This document shows positions 1 to 7,335 of a stretch of DNA of 64,000 bases, piece by piece. Under the pieces are notes generated by a model. It was not told where the DNA came from. It saw nothing but the letters and a program-made list of their open reading frames with translations, and made no database searches. Source of the stretch: Candidatus Nanoarchaeia archaeon (GTDB lineage: Archaea > Nanobdellota > Nanobdellia > Woesearchaeales > SKIA01); NCBI GenBank assembly GCA_028279685.1, contig JANQNG010000036.1, forward strand, positions 1-64,000. The letters run 5' to 3'. Every line of letters starts with the position of its first letter. The stretch's first letter is position 1. Made by a program: the position numbers and the translations under genes.

Positions 1-1
1 G

Positions 2-325
2 ATTAAGTTGAGTGATGTGACGTTGATGTTTAGTACGCAGACGGAGACGCAGACGATGATTTATAGTGATGGTACTGGTGATTTTGTTGATCCTGCGAAC
101 GACAATGGAACATTCGGAGCAGAGTATTTGCAGAAGGGTGCTAATTGGATTGATGGTAACATGCAAAAAGGTGACGTCGTTAGAGTTGCATTCGACTCTC
201 AGTCGAATATTGGTCCTGATGAGCCAATGAGACTGAACTTCATTCCGAAGATTGGTAGTCCTACATTGACTGAGTTTGTAACGCCAGATGTCATCAGTGC
301 AACAAGAGAGTATCTGTATCCATGA
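2..325 (+). CDS. Archaellin (archaeal flagellin), C-terminal part only
   Basis: The reading frame is already open at the window edge, so the true start and the class III signal peptide lie upstream. The visible ~107 residues match the C-terminal half of the archaellin at 9367-10059. Both have an IKL segment, a YLQKG-N motif, a GDVVR/GDVIK strand, a P-K-GSPTL motif, an F-TPDV motif and the same YLYP ending. Archaellins polymerise into the archaellum filament after PibD/ArlK cleaves the prepilin-type leader. No motor genes (arlC-J) are visible here. Two archaellin copies on opposite strands about 9 kb apart suggest duplicated, scattered filament genes. Identification is strong; the true length is unknown. 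Confidence 0.85.
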   Translation: MKLSDVTLMFSTQTETQTMIYSDGTGDFVDPANDNGTFGAEYLQKGANWIDGNMQKGDVVRVAFDSQSNIGPDEPMRLNFIPKIGSPTLTEFVTPDVISATREYLYP

Positions 326-371
326 TACAATTTTTTTTATTTATTATTATAGCAACGGAGTGTAGGAAACG

Positions 372-1007
372 ATGATTAAAGGTCTCAAATCTTTTTTTTC
401 AAAATTCAGAAAACTCTTTAAGAAAAAGAAAAAGATAAAGTTAGGTCTCTATGGTCCTCCTAATGGAGGAAAAACCACTCTAGCAAATCGCATTTGTAAG
501 GATTGGCTTGGAGAGGAAGATGCGATGGGCAAGGCTTCTAATATTGCTCATGAGACGAGAGAGATTCAAATCAAAGAACAAGTAGTTATCAAATCAAAAG
601 GAAGAGAGTTAATATTCAATCTCGTTGATACACCAGGCATAGCAACGAAAATAGATTATGAGGATTTCATCAAAGCAGGTATGAAGCAGAAAGAGGCGAA
701 ATCTAGGGCGAAAGAAGCAACGAAAGGAGTTATTGATGCTATTAAATGGCTTGATGAAATGGATGCTGTTGTAGTGGTATTGGATTCGACGAAGGATCCT
801 TATTCACAAGTCAATATTACGATCATTGGGAATCTCCAGGCAAGGGATATTCCTGTCTTGCTTGTAGGAAATAAGATTGATTTGAAAAAATCAGATATCA
901 AGAAAGTAGAGGCTGCGTTTCCACAGTATGCTGTAGTGGGTATCAGCGCGAAGACTGGCTCGAATATCGAGTCGCTCTATGATGGTCTCTTCAAACTTGT
1001 CAAATAA
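372..1007 (+). CDS. arvA: Era/Ras-like small GTPase, ArvA/OapA type (vesicle formation)
   Basis: A 211-residue GTPase. A very basic N-terminal tail (residues 1-23, mostly K/F) could bind membranes. G1 is GPPNGGKTT at 28-36, G3 is DTPG at 86-89, G4 is NKID at 167-170 and G5 is SAKTG at 192-196. It is followed by a DUF2073 gene and a zinc-ribbon gene. This trio is the conserved euryarchaeal set named OapABC/ArvABC, in which the GTPase drives extracellular vesicle release in haloarchaea. The stop lies 4 nt before the next start, so the three genes form an operon. A GGAGTG site lies just upstream of the ATG. GTPase identity is certain; the vesicle role is transferred by family and gene order. Confidence 0.85.
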   Translation: MIKGLKSFFSKFRKLFKKKKKIKLGLYGPPNGGKTTLANRICKDWLGEEDAMGKASNIAHETREIQIKEQVVIKSKGRELIFNLVDTPGIATKIDYEDFIKAGMKQKEAKSRAKEATKGVIDAIKWLDEMDAVVVVLDSTKDPYSQVNITIIGNLQARDIPVLLVGNKIDLKKSDIKKVEAAFPQYAVVGISAKTGSNIESLYDGLFKLVK

Positions 1008-1011
1008 GAGC

Positions 1012-1431
1012 ATGGTAAAAAAAGTTCAAAAAAAGAAAGGTGGAAGTTTGTTAACGTTACAATTTATTCCGTATGCTGAGATAGAATCATTGAGCTCCTC
1101 TGAGAGAATAGAAAAATTACTTTCTATTGTCAAGGCAGACAAGATCGTTCTTTTAGAAGGACGTCTTCGATCTCATGAAGAAGCAGAGTTGATTCGATCT
1201 ACTATGGAACAGATTGATCAGAAATTCAAAGGTATAGAATTATCAGTCATTGATCCTGAGGAAAAAAAGATAAAGTCTATCACAAAAATAATACGTTCTT
1301 CCGTCCTGAATCTGTTGCTTGGCAACAGGAAGGGATTTACCATTATTGGTCCTGCGAATGTCGTGAAAGAGATCAAACAAGATCCTGATAAGATTCAGTT
1401 GTTTACTGAGACTGGCGGGAAGAAGAGGTAG
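1012..1431 (+). CDS. arvB: OapB/ArvB family protein (DUF2073)
   Basis: A 139-residue soluble protein. It has a basic start (MVKKVQKKK), a LEGRLRSHEEAELI segment and a C-terminal GFTIIGPANVVKEI segment typical of DUF2073. It sits between the GTPase and the zinc-ribbon gene, with gaps of 4 and 5 nt, as in the ArvABC vesiculation operon of other archaea. I chose the ATG at 1012, which follows the GTPase stop; an earlier ATG at 979 would overlap the GTPase gene. Its biochemical role is not established. In haloarchaea the trio is linked to vesicle formation. Family assignment comes from sequence pattern and context. Confidence 0.8.
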   Translation: MVKKVQKKKGGSLLTLQFIPYAEIESLSSSERIEKLLSIVKADKIVLLEGRLRSHEEAELIRSTMEQIDQKFKGIELSVIDPEEKKIKSITKIIRSSVLNLLLGNRKGFTIIGPANVVKEIKQDPDKIQLFTETGGKKR

Positions 1432-1436
1432 GTTCT

Positions 1437-1838
1437 ATGCCGCACCAATGCGTACGCTGCGGAACAATGTATGAGGATGGAGCAAAAGAGATTCTCGTAG
1501 GATGCAGTAGCTGTAGTAGCAAGCTCTTTTTTTTCATAAGGAAAGATAAATTTGATGAAATACAGAAAAAAACAGTTAATCTCAACAAGAAGGAACGACA
1601 ACAGATTGAAGATGATATCTACGATCTTGTTGGTGGAAGAGAGAAAGAAGACCCTGTTGTTTTGGATTTGGAAAGCATTCGTGTGCTGAAACCTGGTAAA
1701 TATGAACTTGATCTGGTTAATTTGTTTAATAATCAGCCGTTGGTGTATAAGCTTGAAGAAGGTAAATACATGGTGGATGTTGTTGAGACCTTTAAGAAGG
1801 CTGCCGACGAGAAAAAGAAGAAAGGCAAGAAGAAATAA
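1437..1838 (+). CDS. arvC: OapC/ArvC family zinc-ribbon protein
   Basis: A 133-residue protein with an N-terminal zinc ribbon: CVRC at residues 5-8 and CSSC at 23-26. A middle region reads IRVLKPGKYELDLVNLF, and the tail is Lys-rich. This is the usual build of the third gene in the archaeal vesiculation operon. The ATG follows an AGAGGT site and lies 5 nt after the DUF2073 stop, so translation is probably coupled. In this family the zinc ribbon is thought to act with the GTPase, but its partner is not known. A TATA-like element after the stop starts the next transcript. Confidence 0.85.
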   Translation: MPHQCVRCGTMYEDGAKEILVGCSSCSSKLFFFIRKDKFDEIQKKTVNLNKKERQQIEDDIYDLVGGREKEDPVVLDLESIRVLKPGKYELDLVNLFNNQPLVYKLEEGKYMVDVVETFKKAADEKKKKGKKK

Positions 1839-1868
1839 ATTTATATACACTAGTTCTCTCTTTTTTAT

Positions 1869-2630
1869 ATGTACGTCGATATACATGCACATATGGATTT
1901 TGATGATTACAAAGATGATTTATCTGAAGTGATAGAAGATTGTAGGTCTAAAGAGGTTTCTGTTATTATAACTAATGGAGTTCATAAGGAAGGCAATCGT
2001 AAAACACTTGAATTATGCAAAAAATATGATATATTGAAGCCAGCTTATGGATTTTATCCGGTGCATTGTGCAGAATTCTCTGAAGAAGAATTTGATAAGG
2101 AGATTGAATGGATAAAGCAGCAGAAGCCAATTGCAATAGGAGAAGTTGGATTAGATTATTTTATAGGAGATGATAATCCTGATGGTGATTTATATAAAGA
2201 AATACAGATCAAATGCTTCAAAAAAATGATTGCTTTAGCAGAAGAGCTTGATATTCCCATTATTGTTCATTCAAGAAAAGCAGAAGCTGATTGTATTAAT
2301 ATTCTTGAAGAATCTGGCTATAAGAAAGTGGTGATGCATTGTTTCTCTGGCAAAAAAAAATTAGTAAAAAAAGGAGTGGAGCTAGGATTTTATTTTTCTA
2401 TTCCTGCAAATATTGATCGTGCGCTGCATTTCCAGATGATAGTAAACCAAGCACCCATTACACAATTGTTAACAGAGACTGATGCTCCTTACCTTAGTCC
2501 AAATCCTGGCGAACGGAATACACCAGCTCATGTTATCTCGACGGTAAAAAAGATTGCTGAACTAAAAGGATTTACCGAGGATGAAACGAAGAAAGCATTG
2601 TATATGAATTATAAGAAGTTGTTTGAATAG
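1869..2630 (+). CDS. tatD: TatD-family metal-dependent hydrolase (putative DNase)
   Basis: A 253-residue TIM-barrel hydrolase. The metal-binding HAH motif is at residues 6-8, the GEVGLDYF motif supplies a Glu ligand, an HSRKAE and MHCFSGKKK pair supplies His ligands, and ETDAPYL supplies the catalytic Asp. Length is normal for TatD (about 255). Family members are Mg-dependent 3'-5' exonucleases or related deoxyribonucleases. A TTTATATAC box about 25 nt before the ATG suggests leaderless transcription, separate from the Arv operon. The first 216 bases after it hold a repeat element and no gene. Confidence 0.92.
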   Translation: MYVDIHAHMDFDDYKDDLSEVIEDCRSKEVSVIITNGVHKEGNRKTLELCKKYDILKPAYGFYPVHCAEFSEEEFDKEIEWIKQQKPIAIGEVGLDYFIGDDNPDGDLYKEIQIKCFKKMIALAEELDIPIIVHSRKAEADCINILEESGYKKVVMHCFSGKKKLVKKGVELGFYFSIPANIDRALHFQMIVNQAPITQLLTETDAPYLSPNPGERNTPAHVISTVKKIAELKGFTEDETKKALYMNYKKLFE

Positions 2631-2708
2631 TATTTTCACGTAGCTTAACCGCTGTTGCTCCACGTTGCCTAGCCGTCCTGTGTTTGCCTTCATAATAATG
2701 ACAATAAC

Positions 2709-2803
2709 GCACTACTGCGCTCCGTGTCGTACATACAATCAAATAAACAGACCGATTAGTGCAGACTAATGTGCATTTCAAGTACTTTGCTGGGCAGTAG
2801 TGC
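2709..2803. repeat. ~95-bp palindromic intergenic repeat, copy A
   Basis: Perfect 10-bp terminal inverted repeats, GCACTACTGC at 2709-2718 and GCAGTAGTGC at 2794-2803, enclose 75 AT-rich bases. Just inside the arms are the family signatures GCTCCGTGTCG on the left and AGTACTTTGC on the right, plus an inner hairpin ATTAGT/ACTAAT. It lies between two co-directional genes. It shares its inner signatures, but not its arm sequence, with the other copies in this window. Confidence 0.7.
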
Positions 2804-2846
2804 TTTTCATAATAATATTTATATATCTCCACTACGAAAAACCACA

Positions 2847-3086
2847 ATGGAAATCAAAATAGACACAGCAAGAGATTCCAAAGAAGATATTCGCAAGGCA
2901 ATTAGAATGCTACAATCAATTGTAGAAGATATGCCAATGACATCCGAATATGGTGCTTCAGAAAATACATCAGAATCTGTTCCTGATGCATCTCCAGGTA
3001 TGTTCTCTATGTTTGGCTCCGATACTACTCCTTCCGAAGATAGTGAAGAGAAAAAAGATGATGTACCAAGCATTGAATTCTACTAA
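2847..3086 (+). CDS. Small acidic protein of unknown function
   Basis: A 79-residue protein. The N-terminal 30 residues (MEIKIDTARDSKEDIRKAIR) look like one strand plus one helix. The rest is Ser, Glu, Asp and Pro rich and probably disordered, ending EFY. The start at 2847 was chosen because a TTTATATATC box lies about 25 nt upstream, fitting leaderless transcription; a longer frame from 2769 would run through the repeat element and TATA box. The stop codon directly abuts that of eL37 on the other strand. I do not recognise a family. An adaptor-like role is only a guess. Confidence 0.6.
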   Translation: MEIKIDTARDSKEDIRKAIRMLQSIVEDMPMTSEYGASENTSESVPDASPGMFSMFGSDTTPSEDSEEKKDDVPSIEFY

Positions 3087-3251
3087 TTATTTCTTAGTCC
3101 AATTATAATCTCTTCGCTTGGCGCTTTTGCCGAAACCACAGGAACTGCATACTTTTTTTGATGCATGCATGGTTCGTTTTCCACATCTTCTGCAAACTAT
3201 GTGTGTCTTTTTACCAGAATGTTTTCCCATAGAAGGGGTTCCTTTGGTCAT
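3087..3251 (-). CDS. rpl37e: Large-subunit ribosomal protein eL37
   Basis: A 54-residue protein, the usual size for archaeal L37e. It starts [15 protein letters not shown] and carries a C4 zinc finger, CRRC at residues 20-23 and CSSC at 35-38, followed by [13 protein letters not shown], the diagnostic eL37 tail. The ATG at 3251 lies 6 nt after the Lsm stop, so the two genes form the well-known archaeal Lsm-eL37 operon. The protein binds 23S rRNA through its basic surface. It is easily missed because it is short. Its stop meets the stop of the + strand gene base to base. Confidence 0.95.
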   Translation of the reverse strand: MTKGTPSMGKHSGKKTHIVCRRCGKRTMHASKKVCSSCGFGKSAKRRDYNWTKK

Positions 3252-3257
3252 CGTCAA

Positions 3258-3482
3258 TCACTGTGGTGTTATGAGAATAATAGTGTCTCCTCGAATGAAA
3301 ATCGTTCCTAATTTTCTTGTGGTCTTGCCACCTTCCATCTCTTCAGCTTCGTCGAGAACTGTGTTGATATGGATATCAAACGACTTCAGCTTGCCAACAA
3401 ATTGCTTGCCGTTCTTGAGTTCAACAATCACTCTTTTATTTCTCGCATTGTTTAATGCATCTAAGGGCCTTGCAGCTTCCAT
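3258..3482 (-). CDS. Sm-like archaeal RNA-binding protein (Lsm/SmAP)
   Basis: A 74-residue Sm fold. Sm1 is formed by KRVIVELKNGKQFVGKLKSFD followed by H-N, and Sm2 by the GTIFIRGDTIILI strand, whose IRG-D triplet forms the RNA-binding loop with the Asn of Sm1. Archaeal Lsm proteins form heptameric rings that bind U-rich RNA tails. A GGAGG site stands about 8 nt before the ATG. eL37 follows after 6 nt, the standard archaeal pairing. The short poly-U tails predicted for transcripts in this genome would be natural ligands, but that is inference. Confidence 0.93.
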   Translation of the reverse strand: MEAARPLDALNNARNKRVIVELKNGKQFVGKLKSFDIHINTVLDEAEEMEGGKTTRKLGTIFIRGDTIILITPQ

Positions 3483-3645
3483 TTTGAAAAACCTCCAATG
3501 AAAATAATCTTGTGGACTGCTGGTGTGTTTATAAATATTACTGTTAGCTCTTGATTAAAGTTGAATATTAGGTATTTGAAAGTTTGGTAAAAAGGAAATA
3601 TTTATAAATAAAAAACCTCAATAGCCAGTAATAGGAGGTGTTTTC

Positions 3646-3867
3646 ATGGCCAAGAAAAGAGTGCAATCTCATATCCTCGAAAAAGTCATTGGTACATTAA
3701 TGGTTATCTTCGGTGTTGCTGCTATCTATATCTTTATCCAAACGTGGAAGACATCAGATATTCTTCCGCAGGAAATTGCAATGATTGAGATCTTGCTTAT
3801 CATCGTGCTTGCTATATTGGCACAAACTGTTGTCTTGATCAGAATTTACGAACAACATGAAAATTAG
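3646..3867 (+). CDS. Small two-helix membrane protein, unknown function
   Basis: A 73-residue protein. A basic N-terminus (MAKKRVQSH) is followed by two predicted membrane helices, at about residues 13-32 and 43-65, and a short polar end. By the positive-inside rule both ends face the cytoplasm. A strong AGGAGGTG site lies 7 nt before the ATG, so it is clearly translated. A TTTATAAATA box lies about 45 nt upstream. No family is recognised; similar two-helix proteins are common in DPANN genomes. It is a single-gene unit between the Lsm promoter and the HExxH gene. Confidence 0.6.
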   Translation: MAKKRVQSHILEKVIGTLMVIFGVAAIYIFIQTWKTSDILPQEIAMIEILLIIVLAILAQTVVLIRIYEQHEN

Positions 3868-3969
3868 CTAATTTTTTTCCTTTTCTCTTTCTTCATTTCA
3901 AAATATTTATATAATTCTCGAGAATTCTATTTCTAAAATTTACTATCTTATAGTGATGGAGGATAGTAT

Positions 3970-4683
3970 ATGGTGAAAGAAGGGCTCGGAAAAAAGATTT
4001 TGAATTTTTCTCTCAAACCTCTCAAGAAATATGGTGGTCTTGCAGCGCTTGTTGGACTGGGAACACCTATTCATGAGACCATTCACGGGGTGACTGCTGT
4101 TGCAACAGGAGGTGTATGGGAAGGTGTAGAACTTAATAGTGCTCATTGGTATTCTAGACCTCTAGAATGGTTAACTTTAGGATTCTATGATGCTAAGGAA
4201 CTTGGTCGGGGTGCGGGAGGTGTTGCTTATACAAATCATAATGAGTTAATACAAGAAGGTCATGTAGTGCTTGCAAAGATTGGTTCAATTCTCACTTCAG
4301 CAACACCTGAATTTTTTTATACAACAATAGGTATGGGATTAGTAACATCTGGAGTGAGCGAATATAAAACGAAGCCTGCAACCGGGTTTGCAAAAACAAT
4401 TGCAGGAGGATTATGCATGTCAAACACACTTAATTACGCAAGAATTTGCATTCAATATGGTGCACAACCAGGCCATGATTATTATAATGTTACTCAAGGC
4501 ATACTTAGCTTGACACCATTGCCAGAAACATGGGCTTCATGGACAACACCACTCATTGGTATTCCCCTTCTTTTTTTTGCAGCTTATCAGACGGCAGGAT
4601 TCGTATCAGAGAAAATAAGCAATTTTAGACAACGTAGAAAGGAAAAGAAAGAAGCAAAAAAAATGATAACGTATAATAAATAA
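3970..4683 (+). CDS. Membrane protein with HExxH zinc-protease motif
   Basis: A 237-residue protein. HETIH at residues 35-39 sits at the end of a hydrophobic helix that begins near residue 21. Gly-rich hydrophobic stretches follow near 95-125 and 140-150, a helix at about 190-210, and a Lys/Arg-rich cytoplasmic tail. HExxH within a membrane helix is the zinc-binding signature of site-2-type (M50) and some other membrane proteases. A later APGHDYYN segment at about residue 174 might supply a third ligand, but the canonical M50 NxxPxxxxDG motif is not obvious. A GGAGGA site stands 6 nt before the ATG. Protease function is inference; it could be an inactive relative or an unrelated His-rich membrane protein. 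Confidence 0.5.
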   Translation: MVKEGLGKKILNFSLKPLKKYGGLAALVGLGTPIHETIHGVTAVATGGVWEGVELNSAHWYSRPLEWLTLGFYDAKELGRGAGGVAYTNHNELIQEGHVVLAKIGSILTSATPEFFYTTIGMGLVTSGVSEYKTKPATGFAKTIAGGLCMSNTLNYARICIQYGAQPGHDYYNVTQGILSLTPLPETWASWTTPLIGIPLLFFAAYQTAGFVSEKISNFRQRRKEKKEAKKMITYNK

Positions 4684-4696
4684 AAAATAAGAAGAA

Positions 4697-5404
4697 CTAC
4701 TTCTTCTCTTTTTCTTCTGGAGCCACTTCATTGATGATTGGCATAGGTATTTTGGCTTCTTCCAAAGCCTTACGGATTGCTTTGATCTCCTTACCTTCCA
4801 TCTTGGCTACAATAGCATTGGCTTCTTTCAAGAACTGATCTCGTTTCTCTTTCATCTCTTGTTCCATACGTTTACGTTCTTCCTCAAGTTTCTTCTTTTC
4901 CTCTTCAGTAATCTCTGTCTTTCGAGCGTCAATCTGAGCCTTGAAGGTGTCTGCTTCGACTAGTTGCATTGCCTCTTTTGCAGGCTTGCCTTCAACGAGA
5001 ATACCTAAGCCATTACAAGAGCCTATGATTTCTTTGACTTTGGCTTTCATGGTAGCACCAAGCAAATTATCTTCCTTCTGCATAGCTACCTTGATGATTT
5101 GCTCAATTTTCAAGTCAGCAACTTTGTCTACAGCAGGGTTGCCAGAACCTTTTTTGATACCTGCTTCTTTCTTCAGCAAAGCGGAAGCAGGAGGGGTTCC
5201 AATAGTAATCTTGAACTCTTTAGTGTCAGTATCTACAGTGACCTTCACAGGCACTTGCATACCTTTGAACGAGTCTGTTTTTTTATTGATTTCTGCTACT
5301 ACCTCTCCGATATTGACCTTCAACGGCCCCAAAGCAGGCCCTAAAGGGGGTGCTGCAGTGGCTTTGCCCCCTTCAACCATAACATCTACTGATTCTTTTC
5401 CCAT
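4697..5404 (-). CDS. rplK: Ribosomal protein uL11 with long C-terminal extension
   Basis: Residues 1 to ~160 are a typical archaeal L11: the TAAPPLGPALGPLKVNI N-terminal motif that binds initiation and elongation factors, a PPASALLKKEAGIKKGSG segment, and a C-terminal rRNA-binding domain ending near GSCNGLGI. A further ~75 residues of Lys/Glu-rich helix follow, probably coiled coil, ending PEEKEKK. Archaeal L11 is usually about 160-165 residues, so this is a clear extension. I chose the ATG at 5404 because a GGTGAT site lies 4 nt before it; GTG and TTG codons lie just upstream. It stands apart from secE-spt5, with which L11 often clusters. Confidence 0.9.
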   Translation of the reverse strand: MGKESVDVMVEGGKATAAPPLGPALGPLKVNIGEVVAEINKKTDSFKGMQVPVKVTVDTDTKEFKITIGTPPASALLKKEAGIKKGSGNPAVDKVADLKIEQIIKVAMQKEDNLLGATMKAKVKEIIGSCNGLGILVEGKPAKEAMQLVEADTFKAQIDARKTEITEEEKKKLEEERKRMEQEMKEKRDQFLKEANAIVAKMEGKEIKAIRKALEEAKIPMPIINEVAPEEKEKK

Positions 5405-5430
5405 GACTATCACCAATTATCTTTCTTCCT

Positions 5431-5624
5431 AAGGCAGCATTGCGCTCCCTACCCAAGTGCTGTCGCCCAGCGTAGTTCTTGAAACACTATCGATTTGATG
5501 CAAATCAAAATGCTTGTCAGATTTTGCCATCGAGACGAAGCGCGACAGCACGAAAATCAATGCGCATTCAGATTCGCCTCAATCTGATGTGGTCATCGAG
5601 TACTTCGCAAGGCAATACTGCCTT
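5431..5624. repeat. Palindromic intergenic repeat, copy B (outer unit)
   Basis: The outer arms are AAGGCAGCATTGC at 5431-5443 and GCAATACTGCCTT at 5612-5624, pairing with one mismatch. Family signatures GCGCTCC (left) and GAGTACTTCGC (right) lie just inside. Removing a second unit nested at 5457-5551 leaves 99 bp, close to the family size. Inner hairpins include CAGATT/AATCTG. It separates uL11 from a HAD gene, both on the minus strand. Confidence 0.7.
5457..5551. repeat. Palindromic repeat nested inside copy B
   Basis: Perfect 10-bp inverted arms, GTGCTGTCGC at 5457-5466 and GCGACAGCAC at 5542-5551, bound exactly 95 bp. The inner signatures CCCAGCGTAGTTCT (left) and GAGACGAAGC (right) match the family consensus in the opposite orientation to the outer unit. 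The exact 95-bp size and complete arms suggest a later insertion into the outer copy. Confidence 0.65.
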
Positions 5625-5697
5625 ATTTGTAAATATATGTGTTGTGTGAAGCAGCAACAAGCAGGAGAAGCGATGATTCCTTTATAAATATAGTTGT

Positions 5698-6357
5698 TTA
5701 GAGTAATGATGCAACAACATTTTTTACTTCAGCAAGCGTATTGACTTCAAAGTCTGCTGTTTCTGATTTCTTATCCCAGCGGTTGATGTGGCAGGTTTTC
5801 ATACCTAATTTCTTAGCAGGAACAATGTCCATATCTTCAGAATCGCCTACCATCAGAATCTCCTCAGGCTTGAATCTTGTGCGTTCAAGTATTATGTTAT
5901 AGAACTCTTCATCAGGTTTGGTGAATCCTTCAGCATAGCTCACGATGACATAATCGAGATAATCTGAAAGACTATGTCTTTTGTCTGCCTGTTCAAAACT
6001 TGATTGATCTGTACCCGAAATCAATCCTACCTTCAATCCTTCATGTTCATAGCAGTATTCAAGAATTTCAAACGTGTCAGGATAAACGCCAATGTCATCA
6101 ACAAGATTAGTCCAAATGTAAACGATGTCTTCCAATTGTTCTTCAGTAAAAGGAACATTGTTTTGTTTCAAAAAGTCTCTAAAGCCTTCTTTAATTGAAA
6201 TCTTCTCTACACTCATTCTGCTTTTGTTATGAAGTGCAAAAAAATCATTTATAAGAATGTTCCAGTGCAACACTTTACAAACTTTAGTGACAGGATGTAT
6301 TTCCGTGTCATTAAAGACAAGTGTGGACCATAAGTCAAAAAAAACTGCTTTGATCAT
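5698..6357 (-). CDS. HAD-superfamily phosphatase
   Basis: A 219-residue HAD hydrolase. Motif I is FFDLWSTL at residues 5-12, with the nucleophile Asp. A helical cap follows. Motif II is the Ser of LISGTDQSS, motif III is the Lys of TKPDEEFY, and motif IV is MVGDSEDMDIVPAKKLGMKT. The Trp replacing the second Asp of the usual DxDxT is common in HAD dehalogenase-like members. The substrate cannot be told from sequence; a small phosphorylated metabolite is likely. The gene stands alone after repeat copy B. Confidence 0.88.
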   Translation of the reverse strand: MIKAVFFDLWSTLVFNDTEIHPVTKVCKVLHWNILINDFFALHNKSRMSVEKISIKEGFRDFLKQNNVPFTEEQLEDIVYIWTNLVDDIGVYPDTFEILEYCYEHEGLKVGLISGTDQSSFEQADKRHSLSDYLDYVIVSYAEGFTKPDEEFYNIILERTRFKPEEILMVGDSEDMDIVPAKKLGMKTCHINRWDKKSETADFEVNTLAEVKNVVASLL

Positions 6358-6436
6358 AGAAAATCTGACTTGATCAGATTTATTAATGTTGTGGTGGTTT
6401 CGCTAAAGCACAAAAAAAGTTAGACACATAACAAAT

Positions 6437-6802
6437 TTATAGTGCCAGTATTTTCTTAATTTTCTCGATGAAGAATTTAATATCTAATGGTTTTTCTAAG
6501 AAATCAACAACATTCTCTTGCACAAGCAGGCCTTTTTCATCTGCCTGATCTTTTCTCAGAACGCTGACAAGAGCAGTTTTATACGCTTTGATCTTAGGAA
6601 GAATTTCTTTCACAGGAGTGCCTGGCATCATGATGTCCAAAAGAATAAGGTCGGGATGTATATTTTTTATTTTTTCTAGGCAATCGTTTGCATCACGAGC
6701 CTCTTCGACGGAATATCCTTCTTTCTCAAGAATAGTTCGAACAGTTGCACGAACATCGGGTTCGTCATCCACTATCAATATGGTTTTTGTATCATCAACC
6801 AT
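6437..6802 (-). CDS. Stand-alone response regulator receiver protein (CheY-like)
   Basis: A 121-residue receiver domain with no output domain. The acidic pair is D12-D13, the phosphoacceptor is D56 in LLLDIMMPG, and the conserved Lys is K104 in FLEKP. S80 fits the switch Ser/Thr position. The ATG at 6802 was chosen because GTTTATAAATC lies about 26 nt upstream, fitting a leaderless transcript; a longer frame would overlap spt5. No histidine kinase is encoded nearby, so the signal donor is unknown. With archaellins in the window a CheY role is conceivable, but nothing here proves it. Confidence 0.85.
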   Translation of the reverse strand: MVDDTKTILIVDDEPDVRATVRTILEKEGYSVEEARDANDCLEKIKNIHPDLILLDIMMPGTPVKEILPKIKAYKTALVSVLRKDQADEKGLLVQENVVDFLEKPLDIKFFIEKIKKILAL

Positions 6803-6845
6803 AGGTACATATGGATTGCTAGATTTATAAACATTCCGTATATAT

Positions 6846-7331
6846 CTATTCTTCTTCAGATTCTCGACGGATAACTTTGACTGCATCCATCTTTAGCGTG
6901 ATAGGAATGCTGACTGCTGCTTCAAGCAGCTCAACAACAATCTCTTCTTTAGTTTGATCCACACGTGTGATCTTGCATTTCTCGCGCTTGAATGGGCCCG
7001 AGATAATCTCTGCAATATCATTCTTCTTGATATTCATCTCGCGCTTGACTTGTTCAAGCATATGTTCAATCTCTGAGAAACTGATTTCGTCAGGGAGAAT
7101 ACCTCTCGCATAAGGAACATTGAATGTGGCTTGTTCCGCATCATCTTTGCCAGACGCTTCGAGAAAAATATAACCTCTCATTCCATGAGGGCGTATAACC
7201 GTATAGACGCCAAGCTTCTTTCTTTTTGCATTGCTTGTCACGAAGCTCATCACTTGATCTTCGCGGTTCGCTGTTGTTCTCAACGCGAAAAGATGCGTCG
7301 ATATCTTCTTTTCTTCTGTTTCTTCAGTCAT
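6846..7331 (-). CDS. spt5: Transcription elongation factor Spt5 (NusG family)
   Basis: A 161-residue protein. An N-terminal NGN domain (THLFALRTTANREDQVMSF through the GYIFLEASG segment) is followed by a KOW domain (KKNDIAEIISGPFKREKCKITRVD). Spt5 binds the RNA polymerase clamp and raises processivity, with Spt4 as partner. The ATG at 7331 follows a GTGAT-type site. SecE lies directly upstream with a 4-nt gap, the standard archaeal secE-spt5 pair, here behind ftsZ. Length is normal for archaea. Confidence 0.93.
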   Translation of the reverse strand: MTEETEEKKISTHLFALRTTANREDQVMSFVTSNAKRKKLGVYTVIRPHGMRGYIFLEASGKDDAEQATFNVPYARGILPDEISFSEIEHMLEQVKREMNIKKNDIAEIISGPFKREKCKITRVDQTKEEIVVELLEAAVSIPITLKMDAVKVIRRESEEE

Positions 7332-7335
7332 ATTA

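Noticed and set aside
1395-1892. Long open frame on the minus strand opposite the zinc-ribbon gene
   Set aside because: The + strand encodes a complete ArvC with both CxxC pairs in the right operon context. The minus frame has no recognisable protein and is a mirror of AT-rich coding sequence.
3118-3501. A + strand protein over the Lsm and eL37 genes
   Set aside because: Both minus-strand genes are well-known families with a GGAGG site and standard pairing. The + frame is their shadow.
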